A stretch of DNA of 40,221 nt from Propionicimonas sp. (GTDB lineage: Bacteria > Actinomycetota > Actinomycetes > Propionibacteriales > Propionibacteriaceae): contig JAPUEM010000134.1 of assembly GCA_027492575.1 (NCBI GenBank), forward strand, positions 11,028-51,248. The letters run 5' to 3'. The notes beneath the pieces are model-generated. The model ran no database searches, was not told the DNA's origin, and saw nothing but the letters and a program-made list of their open reading frames with translations. Positions 34,079 through 40,221 of this stretch are shown in pieces (the first letter of the stretch is position 1; each line of letters opens with the position of its first letter). A program made the position numbers and the translations under genes.

Positions 34079-34722
34079 AGGGCTGGGCCTCGGGCCGCCG
34101 ACCGTGGCTGGTCGCCGCGCTGTGGGCACTGGCCTTCGTGCTGGTCTACCTGTGGTGGTGGGTGGCCGGCATCTGGCCGGGAAGCCCGTGGGAGGACACC
34201 TACGGCATCTTCATGATCAGCGCGGCCCCCACCCTGGCCGGCGCGATGGCGCTGTACGGGATTCTGCCCGGCGTTGACTGGGTCGATCAGCAGGCCGTGA
34301 CCCATCCCCAGCGCCGGGACACGGTGGCCGCCGGGGTGATCGCGGTCACCTTCGGCGCCATCCCGCCCCTGGCCAGGTGGCTGTTCGACGTGACAACGCT
34401 CTACCTGCGGTTCGTCTCCGAGACCAGACTCCCACCGCCGGACGCCCGCTACTTCTGGATGTGGGGCCTGGAGACCAGCGTCGTGCTGGCGGTCACCTGC
34501 GGGATGGTCGGGCTGCTCGGACGCCTGCTCGGCCCCCTGATGGGGCTGGCCTGCTTCGCCGCGCTGCTGACCATCCAGGGTTACCGCGTGGCCCCCGAGC
34601 TGATCCCGCGTGTGGGCGAGCAGTACTCGCTGGTGTCCTACGTCGGGGCGCTGCTCACCATCACCCTCGGACTGGGCGCCTTCCGCCTCAGCCGTTCTGG
34701 CACCCGGCCGCTGATGAGGTGA
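34075..34722 (+). CDS. Membrane protein, third component of the ABC operon
   Basis: A 215-residue protein with about six membrane spans (around 10-34, 41-64, 82-104, 130-150, 153-168 and 180-200). The start at 34075 overlaps the stop of the permease gene (ATGA). No motif of known function is visible. It is likely a second permease or accessory subunit of the same exporter. Last gene of the operon; the following 125 bases lead into the toxin module. Confidence 0.75.
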   Translation: MKGWASGRRPWLVAALWALAFVLVYLWWWVAGIWPGSPWEDTYGIFMISAAPTLAGAMALYGILPGVDWVDQQAVTHPQRRDTVAAGVIAVTFGAIPPLARWLFDVTTLYLRFVSETRLPPPDARYFWMWGLETSVVLAVTCGMVGLLGRLLGPLMGLACFAALLTIQGYRVAPELIPRVGEQYSLVSYVGALLTITLGLGAFRLSRSGTRPLMR

Positions 34723-34812
34723 AACAGCGACGCCACAGACTCGCGATCCGGGTCTGGCATTGGCATGCTCGTACCGCCCTGTCGCCTCCAGACCTGCGAA
34801 ACGACTATAAGC

Positions 34813-34841
34813 TTGTGCGTATATTCCTATTTGCGTATGCT
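34813..34841 (+). promoter_or_regulatory. Candidate promoter/operator of the toxin-antitoxin module
   Basis: TTGTGC (34813-34818) and TATGCT (34836-34841) are 17 bases apart, and the predicted start falls on the toxin ATG. TGCGTAT is repeated at 34816-34822 and 34832-34838 within this promoter, a likely binding site for the HTH antitoxin. The region is clearly AT-richer than its surroundings. Confidence 0.5.
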
Positions 34842-34847
34842 GAGGAC

Positions 34848-35189
34848 ATGGAAGGTGCTTGGCGGATCGCCGTCTCGGCGGAGGTCGCGGACTGGTACCG
34901 CAAGCTCAAGCCGGCCGACCGCCGACTGACAGACAAGATGCTCGACAAGCTCCGGTCAATGGGCAACCAGTTGCGGATGCAGCACAGCAGATCGCTGGGC
35001 GATGGACTGTTCGAGTTGAGGTTCTCGATCCAGCAGGCGACGGTAGACCAGAGAATCACCTACATGTTCCGGCCGGAGCAGCGGATCATCACCTTGACCG
35101 CGTTCCGCAAGACCAAGAACAACGAACGACAGGAAGTGGCCCGCGCCAGACAGGCGAAGGACGACTACGAGAAGGAGGATAAGTCATGA
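34848..35189 (+). CDS. RelE/ParE-superfamily toxin, Gp49/HigB-like
   Basis: A 113-residue basic protein. WRIAVSAEVADWYRKLKPADRR, LFELRFSIQ, QRITYMFRPEQRIITLTAFRKTKNN and a C-terminal ARARQAKDDYE match the Gp49 (phage-derived HigB-like) toxins, which cleave mRNA at the ribosome. Conserved arginine in ELRF and the FRKTKN lysines fit the active-site pattern. The toxin gene precedes its antitoxin, the HigBA order. I chose the ATG at 34848 (GAGG 2 bases upstream, or leaderless); an in-frame GTG at 34815 would lie in the promoter. It overlaps the next gene by 4 bases. Confidence 0.88.
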   Translation: MEGAWRIAVSAEVADWYRKLKPADRRLTDKMLDKLRSMGNQLRMQHSRSLGDGLFELRFSIQQATVDQRITYMFRPEQRIITLTAFRKTKNNERQEVARARQAKDDYEKEDKS

Positions 35190-35506
35190 GCGACACTGTG
35201 CCGACCGGATACATCGACCTTGACGATCTCCGGGCTGAGGTCGATGCGTCGTACACCCCTGAGCAGCGCCAGGAGTACCGCGATGCCGACGCCGACGCGG
35301 AAGTTCAGATCGAACTGGCCGAGCTGGTGTACGCGATGCGCACCGGTGCGGGGATCAGCCAGAGCGAACTGGCTCGCCGAATGGGCGCTCGCCAGCCGTT
35401 CATCAGCGACATCGAGCGAGGCGGACGCACCCCGACGGTCGCGACGTTGAATCGAATCGCCCACGCCACCGGCAACCGGTTGCGACTGACGGCTGAGCCG
35501 GTATGA
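35186..35506 (+). CDS. XRE-family antitoxin, HigA-like (first copy)
   Basis: A 106-residue protein with an N-terminal acidic segment (about 1-50, likely toxin-binding) and a lambda-repressor-type helix-turn-helix (about 48-100: ISQSELARRMGARQPFISDIERGGRTP, LNRIAHATG). It should neutralise the overlapping toxin and repress the module promoter. The ATGA overlap with the toxin gene couples their translation, and its stop overlaps the second HTH gene in the same way. Confidence 0.88.
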   Translation: MSDTVPTGYIDLDDLRAEVDASYTPEQRQEYRDADADAEVQIELAELVYAMRTGAGISQSELARRMGARQPFISDIERGGRTPTVATLNRIAHATGNRLRLTAEPV

Positions 35507-35802
35507 GCACTACCCTGTGGGAGCAGCTCCGGGACGAGTCCCTGACCACCATGACCCAGGCCGAGCGAGCCGAGTACGATGCCGCAGCCATTGAGGCGGA
35601 AGCCCGACTCCAGCTGGCAGAACTTGTCTACAACGCCCGCACCAATGCAGGTCTTTCCCAGACCGAACTGGCCCGACGAGCCGGTACTCGGCAGTCCGTC
35701 ATCTCTGCCATCGAGAACGGAGCCCAGGCCCCCGGAGGCGTCATGCTCGCTCGCATCGCCCACGCCCTCGGCGGAACTCTCGGCATCAGCGTCGCCGCCT
35801 GA
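35503..35802 (+). CDS. Second XRE-family antitoxin-like protein (paralogue)
   Basis: A 99-residue protein with the same layout as the first antitoxin: an acidic helical N-terminus and the HTH core AGLSQTELARRAGTRQSVISAIENG. Shared residues include ELVY, the RT.AG.SQ.ELARR run, RQ..IS.IE.G and RIAHA.G, so it arose by duplication. It is translationally coupled to antitoxin one (ATGA). Whether it binds the same toxin, a distant toxin or only DNA cannot be read from sequence. Confidence 0.8.
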   Translation: MSTTLWEQLRDESLTTMTQAERAEYDAAAIEAEARLQLAELVYNARTNAGLSQTELARRAGTRQSVISAIENGAQAPGGVMLARIAHALGGTLGISVAA

Positions 35803-35823
35803 AGACACCCGGCACCCGGAGGG

Positions 35824-37587
35824 TCAGGCTCCGAGGTACGCGATCCGCTGAAGCTCGAACATCTCGAAGTACAGGCCGCGCAGCGCCATCAGCTCGGCGT
35901 GGGTTCCCTGCTCGACGATCCGTCCGTCGTCCACCACCAGGATCCGGTCGGCGAGGTAGGCGGCGGAGTAGCGGTGCGAGATCATGATCGAGATCGCGCC
36001 CCGGTCGGCAGCGGCTTGCCGGGCGGTCTCCGCGAAAGACCCGAAGAGTTCGAACTCGGCGTGGGCGTCCAGGGCTGAGGTCGGCTCGTCCAGCACGAGG
36101 AGCAGTGGGTCCTGCCGCATCCTTGATCGCGCCAGCGCCACCAACTGCCATTGGCCATGCGACAGGTCCGTACCGACCCGCGGCGCGAGCGACGTGTCGA
36201 GGCCGGCGGGCAGGCTCGCGATGAAGTCGGCGCTCTCGCCCACGACGGCCCGTTCGACGGCCTGCCGGTCGTCGATCCGGGGCGGATCACCGATCCCGAC
36301 GGCCTCGCGAACCGTGAAGCGCGGCTTCATGAAGTCCTGGAAGGCGCCGGACGTTCGCTGCCGCCAGGCGGCAGCCGCCACCTCGCGTCCGTTGACCAGG
36401 AATCGGCCCTGAGTCGGTTCGAGCAGGCCGAGAAGGAGGTTGGCCAAGGTCGTCTTGCCGGCCCCGTTCTCACCGACGATGGCGACCAGCGTGCCCGGAG
36501 CCAGTTCCAGGTCGATCTCCGTCAGCGTCGGGCGGGTGGCACGGGCGTACGTGAAGCCGACCTGCCGCAGTTCCAGGCCTCCGCGCAGCAGACCGTCGTG
36601 CGCTGCGGCACGGGCCGCCCGGCCGGCCCGGTCTCGGATGCGGGCCATCGCCTTGACCGTGGAGATGCGCGGCCCGATCTCGCCGATCTGGTCGATCGTC
36701 CCCGCGAGCTGGCCGCGCATTCCGATCGTCAGCACGATCACGACCACGAGGTCGCCGACCGAGTGAGTGCCCGCGGCGACGCCGCCGCCGACCAGGACCA
36801 GGCCGAGCACCAGCGAGGTCCCGAGGAGTACCCAGCCGACCCCAGGCCACACGAGCGCCCGCAGCTTGATGCGGAGGCGTTGATCGGCGAGCTGCGTCCA
36901 CAACTCGACGGCGGCGGCGTTCAGGTACGATCCGCTGTCGTAGGACCGGATCTCCTCGACTCCGCGGGGCTCGACACAGACCTCGTGCAGCCGGCGCTCG
37001 CTGCGCTCGAGCAAGGTCAGCCGCTCGGTCTCGCGGATCTCGGTCCTCGCGGCGACGAGCGACAACGCCAACGACACCAGAGCCCCCGCGACGATCACCA
37101 GCAGCCGCCAGTCGACCGAGAGCAGCAAGCCGACCGAGAGACCCAGACCGAGGAAGCCGGACGCGTTGGCGATCAGCAACCAGGGCAGGTAGACGGGCGC
37201 GGCCGAGTCACGACGCAGTCGCTCGAGATCGTCGAGGAACTCCGGATCGCCGATGTCCTCGAACCGGGCGCGCTGGTCGATCAGTTCGAGCACCTCGGCC
37301 CGCAACTCGGGTGCGACACGATGGACGACCTGGTCCCACATCGGGCCTGCGATGCGCGCCAGCGAAAGCCAGATCGTGAAGATGCCGCCCGCGGTCACGG
37401 CGATCAGCGCGATCTGGCCCGGGCTGCCCGCCTCCGCGCTGTCGATCAGCGCACGCTGGACGGCAGCTGAGGCCGCGGTGGTCGCCGAGGCCAGCACCAT
37501 GACCAGGACGGCGAGCACCATGGCGAGCCTCGTCCGCCGCCAGGCACGACGCAGCGCCCGGCCCATTTCGCGCAGCAGGCCGTTCAT
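35824..37587 (-). CDS. ABC exporter half-transporter (membrane + ATPase domains), subunit B
   Basis: A 587-residue fused ABC exporter. The membrane domain is residues about 1-320. The ATPase domain follows, with Walker A GENGAGKTT (about 376-384), signature LSHGQWQLVALAR, Walker B LLVLDEPTSALD with a catalytic Glu, and H loop MISHR. The signature deviates from LSGGQ at the third position (His). The start at 37587 overlaps the stop of the other half-transporter (ATGA), which suggests a heterodimer. There is no peptidase or other accessory domain. Substrate is unknown. Confidence 0.92.
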   Translation of the reverse strand: MNGLLREMGRALRRAWRRTRLAMVLAVLVMVLASATTAASAAVQRALIDSAEAGSPGQIALIAVTAGGIFTIWLSLARIAGPMWDQVVHRVAPELRAEVLELIDQRARFEDIGDPEFLDDLERLRRDSAAPVYLPWLLIANASGFLGLGLSVGLLLSVDWRLLVIVAGALVSLALSLVAARTEIRETERLTLLERSERRLHEVCVEPRGVEEIRSYDSGSYLNAAAVELWTQLADQRLRIKLRALVWPGVGWVLLGTSLVLGLVLVGGGVAAGTHSVGDLVVVIVLTIGMRGQLAGTIDQIGEIGPRISTVKAMARIRDRAGRAARAAAHDGLLRGGLELRQVGFTYARATRPTLTEIDLELAPGTLVAIVGENGAGKTTLANLLLGLLEPTQGRFLVNGREVAAAAWRQRTSGAFQDFMKPRFTVREAVGIGDPPRIDDRQAVERAVVGESADFIASLPAGLDTSLAPRVGTDLSHGQWQLVALARSRMRQDPLLLVLDEPTSALDAHAEFELFGSFAETARQAAADRGAISIMISHRYSAAYLADRILVVDDGRIVEQGTHAELMALRGLYFEMFELQRIAYLGA

Positions 37588-39392
37588 TCGATCTCCCGGA
37601 AGCGGTCGGCCTGGGCGCGAAACATGGCCGCGTAGCCGCCGCCGAGCCGCATCAGCTGCTTGTGCGAACCGATCTCGCTGATCGCTCCGTCCTCGAGCAG
37701 AGCGATCCGGTCCGCCCGGCGAACCGTGGACAGCCGATGGGTGATCAGGACGACGGTGACGCCAGGCAGCCCGGCCATGACGGTGTTGTAGAACTCTGTC
37801 TCGCCGCGCACGTCGTACTGCGAGGTCGGCTCGTCGAGGATGAGCACCCGCTTCCCGCGCCGAGCGGAAAGGACGGCCCGCGCCAGCGTCAGCCGCTGCC
37901 ACTGACCGCCCGAGAGGTCCGTGGAGCCGGTCGTGCTCCACAGGGCTGTCGAAAGGGTGATGCCCCGCTGCCGGAACGCCTCACCGAGACCCGCGAGCGT
38001 CAGCGCCTCCCAGACCTCGTCGTCGGACGCGGGAGCGCCGAGGGTCACGTTCATGCGCACGTCGAGCGGCAGCCGCAGCGCGTCCTGGTTCATGATCGCC
38101 ACGGACGACGCCAGCTCACGGCCCGCAGCGCTGCTCGCAGGCATGCCGCCGAACCGGATCTCACCGGCCTCGGCCTCGTAGAGCCCGCTGATCAGCTTCG
38201 TGAGGGTCGACTTCCCGGCGCCGTTCCGGCCGACGATCGCAAGCCGCTCGCCGGGGATCAGGTCGAGCGACACAGACCGAAGCACCGGACGGCCCTCGTA
38301 GCCGAAGGCGACACGATCCAGCACCACGTCCGGTGCGGACGGGCTCGCGCCGAGGCCCTCGTTCCTGGACGCAGTCCGCCCGGCCTGCGCGGCCCCCAGC
38401 GCCTCGATCCGGTCGTAGGCCCGCACGGCCGAGAGCCCGTAGTCGATGTCCCACGCCTCCCAGCCCATCGAGGACATCCCCAGCGCGCCGGTGACCGCGA
38501 CCATCGCCACCGCGAGCTCGGGTGCGCTCAAGCGGCCGGCGGCGGCATCCAGGCCCAACAGTCCGAACGCCGTGACGGCGAGGAGGAAGGCGATGCAGCC
38601 GGTCAGCCACTGCTCCTGCGCGATCTTGACGAGCGCGCGGTAGCCCTGCTCGGTGGCCGCGACCTGTCGCGTCCGCCACTGCTCGGTCAGCCACGGTCCG
38701 AACCCGAAGACCGCGAACTCCCGGGCGTATCGGGGCTCGGTGAACATCGCCTCGATGTCGTCGGCCTCACGACCAAGCGGGGCGTTGTCGTCCACGATCC
38801 TGAAGTAGCCGACCCATTCGCGGCGCACGATGGCACGGATCACGAAGGCGCCGACCAGGGCGACAACCGCCACGAGCGGGTTGAAGATCGCGATCACGAT
38901 CCCGAGCGCCACCGCGGAAAGGACCCGGAAGACGAGCCAGAGCTGTCCGATCGCGGCAGCGCCCGGAGTGCGACTGCGCCAGGTCACCGCACCCGGGTCA
39001 CAGGCCCGTGAGGTGTCGGTCTGGAAGTCGGCGCTCTCGACCACCGCGAAGGGCAGCACCTCGCTGGCCAGGTGCCGCACGCGCTGGCGGATGCGCCCAT
39101 CCACTGATGACTTCACCCGTGCGGTGAGCGGAGCGCGGAAGGCCATGGCCTGCTGCAGCACGACGATCGAGACCGCGATGCCGACACCGGCGCCGATAGC
39201 CAGCCCGACATCACCGGAGGCTTGCAGTTGCTGGGCCAGCACACCGGTCAGCAGCGAGGTGACGACGGGGGCGCCCACGCTCAGCACGCCCACCAACGTG
39301 AACAAGGCGAGCGGGACGCGTTCGGCCACCAGCACGAGTCGGAGCAGCCGTAGCCGCTCCGCCCCCAAGCCCCGCATCCGGGAGACCACCAT
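37584..39392 (-). CDS. ABC exporter half-transporter (membrane + ATPase domains), subunit A
   Basis: A 602-residue fused ABC exporter with about six spans in residues 20-320. The ATPase domain has Walker A GRNGAGKST (about 390-398), signature LSGGQWQRLTLARAVL, Walker B VLILDEPTSQYD, and H loop LITHR. The family resembles actinobacterial lipid/peptide exporters of the multidrug type. The ATG at 39392 is preferred over a TTG nine bases earlier because AGGAG is 9 bases upstream of the ATG and directly abuts the TTG. A consensus-like promoter lies 47-75 bases upstream. Confidence 0.92.
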   Translation of the reverse strand: MVVSRMRGLGAERLRLLRLVLVAERVPLALFTLVGVLSVGAPVVTSLLTGVLAQQLQASGDVGLAIGAGVGIAVSIVVLQQAMAFRAPLTARVKSSVDGRIRQRVRHLASEVLPFAVVESADFQTDTSRACDPGAVTWRSRTPGAAAIGQLWLVFRVLSAVALGIVIAIFNPLVAVVALVGAFVIRAIVRREWVGYFRIVDDNAPLGREADDIEAMFTEPRYAREFAVFGFGPWLTEQWRTRQVAATEQGYRALVKIAQEQWLTGCIAFLLAVTAFGLLGLDAAAGRLSAPELAVAMVAVTGALGMSSMGWEAWDIDYGLSAVRAYDRIEALGAAQAGRTASRNEGLGASPSAPDVVLDRVAFGYEGRPVLRSVSLDLIPGERLAIVGRNGAGKSTLTKLISGLYEAEAGEIRFGGMPASSAAGRELASSVAIMNQDALRLPLDVRMNVTLGAPASDDEVWEALTLAGLGEAFRQRGITLSTALWSTTGSTDLSGGQWQRLTLARAVLSARRGKRVLILDEPTSQYDVRGETEFYNTVMAGLPGVTVVLITHRLSTVRRADRIALLEDGAISEIGSHKQLMRLGGGYAAMFRAQADRFREIE

Positions 39393-39438
39393 AGTCCGCA
39401 ACTCCTGCCGACCTCACACGAGTTAGGACAGCTTGCCG

Positions 39439-39467
39439 ATGCTACGGGAACAGCCAGGCGCCGTCAA
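39439..39467 (-). promoter_or_regulatory. Sigma-70-type promoter of the ABC exporter genes
   Basis: On the minus strand TTGACG (39467-39462), 17 bases, TAGCAT (39444-39439). This is the closest match to the sigma-70 consensus noticed in the window. The -35 overlaps the stop codon of the Pr6Pr gene, so the exporter pair can be transcribed independently of it. Confidence 0.7.
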
Positions 39468-40108
39468 CGACGATCTTGAGCCGGGAGCGGGCTATCGAGA
39501 CAGGAGCCGACCTTGAGTCTCGAGGCCCACAGAGTCGCTGCGCCGACCATGGCGAACAGCGCGGCGATGGCCGCGCTGTACCCCGCCACCGCGCCGTACC
39601 CCTGGGCGGGATCCAGGAAGGGATAGGGCACCCAGCCATCCGTGGCGCCGCGAACCAGCACGACGACCGTCCAGATGATCGGGTAGACGAGGATCACCCA
39701 CAGCGAAGACAGCGACAGCCGTGCTCGGTCGCCGATCAGCACCCAGTCGACCACGGCCGCCAGTGGCGAGATGACGTGCAACACGAGGTTCGCCCACGGC
39801 AGCGGGACACCGCCGGCCGCGCCCAGCGGCGCCAGCAGGACGGCGTACACCAGTCCGACGATCACCAGGCAGGTTGTCGCGACCGCTCCGAGCAGACTCG
39901 GGCCGACGCCGCGGGCACGGCCCCGGAGAGCGAGCGTGCCGGCGACGAGCCAGGACGCGGCGCCGATCAGGTTCGACTGCACCGTGAAGTAGCCGTACAG
40001 GTTGAAGGGATTGACCGGCCCGCGCGACAGCGCCTCGACGTGCGTCGCGAGCACAGCGGCGACAATCGCCGCTGCCACGGCGATCCGCGCGCCACCGACG
40101 AGGCGCAT
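39464..40108 (-). CDS. Pr6Pr-family membrane protein
   Basis: A 214-residue protein with about six membrane spans. FNLYGYFTVQSNLIGAASWL, the histidine in VLHVISPLAAVVDWVL and the YPIIWTVVVLVRGATDGWVPYPFLDP block are hallmarks of the Pr6Pr group, related to the FAR-17a/AIG1 fold. No biochemical role is established for the bacterial members. I chose the ATG at 40108 because AGAAGGG is 6 bases upstream; an ATG at 40126 would add six residues. Confidence 0.85.
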   Translation of the reverse strand: MRLVGGARIAVAAAIVAAVLATHVEALSRGPVNPFNLYGYFTVQSNLIGAASWLVAGTLALRGRARGVGPSLLGAVATTCLVIVGLVYAVLLAPLGAAGGVPLPWANLVLHVISPLAAVVDWVLIGDRARLSLSSLWVILVYPIIWTVVVLVRGATDGWVPYPFLDPAQGYGAVAGYSAAIAALFAMVGAATLWASRLKVGSCLDSPLPAQDRR

Positions 40109-40141
40109 CACCGACCCTTCTGCCATGGACCCAGCGTCGCG

Positions 40142-40221
40142 CTAAGCCGCTTCGCGCACCAGGATCCGGTCGCACTCCTCGCAGCGCAGCACCTCGTCGG
40201 CGGCGGCGGCCTGGTAGCCGG
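40142..40221 (-). CDS. C4-type zinc ribbon protein, C-terminal end (5' part outside window)
   Basis: The last 25 codons are visible: GYQAAAADEVLRCEECDRILVREAA. The CxxC pair followed by DRILVR is the second half of the C4 zinc ribbon in the coiled-coil/zinc-ribbon family represented by Rv2229c, which lies near glnA2 in M. tuberculosis. The stop is at 40144-40142, 15 bases before the earlier candidate start of the Pr6Pr gene. Confidence 0.8.
   Translation of the reverse strand, partial: GYQAAAADEVLRCEECDRILVREAA

Noticed and set aside
34377-34847. Long N-terminal extension of the RelE-type toxin
   Set aside because: It overlaps the membrane protein gene in another frame and passes through a good promoter; the toxin fold begins at 34848.

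Overview
The window is high-GC DNA with dense, often overlapping genes, typical of an actinomycete chromosome. Supporting markers are dprE1/dprE2, a two-domain glnE, a GlnA2-type glutamine synthetase, an N-terminally extended MetAP1, a class A RNase P RNA and a C4 zinc-ribbon gene. The glnE/glnA2/zinc-ribbon set recalls the Rv2221c-Rv2229c neighbourhood of Mycobacterium tuberculosis, but two ABC export systems and other genes are interleaved. I cannot name the genus; a Propionibacteriales-like actinomycete is a guess.

Layout. Positions 1-3140 (minus): a truncated sensor kinase, then a substrate-binding lipoprotein and a permease behind an FMN riboswitch, which makes them a RibY/RibX riboflavin-uptake pair. 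Positions 3337-4452: alanine dehydrogenase. Positions 4549-7263: an AT-richer island with a trypsin-like protease, a lipoprotein and a secreted protein interrupted by a stop codon after its signal peptide. The island is bracketed by the real ald 3' end and a decayed second copy of it. Positions 7264-9035: a NarL-type two-component pair with palindromes upstream. Positions 9363-10235: a CPBP protease-like membrane protein. Positions 10336-12503: dprE2 and dprE1 (decaprenyl-phospho-arabinose synthesis). Positions 12686-15643: glnE.

Positions 15810-21271 (plus): an SCP-like small protein, then a four-gene MacAB-like efflux operon with two adaptor proteins. The second adaptor carries a long Ser-Glu-Pro repeat flanked by two cysteines. 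Positions 21275-25470: glnA2, a small conserved protein divergent from map, a lipoprotein with a duplicated domain, and rnpB. Positions 25592-27103: an RNB-family ribonuclease.

Positions 27391-34722: two divergent ABC systems separated by a PadR regulator. Identical 11-mers upstream of both operons suggest PadR controls both. Positions 34848-35802: a RelE/Gp49-type toxin followed by two paralogous HTH antitoxins. Positions 35824-39392: a probable heterodimeric ABC exporter with a good sigma-70-type promoter. Positions 39464-40221: a Pr6Pr-family membrane protein and the end of a zinc-ribbon gene. Many intergenic gaps hold long inverted repeats. I see no CRISPR array, tRNA, intact IS element or prophage gene. 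The best candidates for new biology are the ald-bracketed island, the double-adaptor efflux operon with the SEP-repeat adaptor, and the one-toxin/two-antitoxin module.
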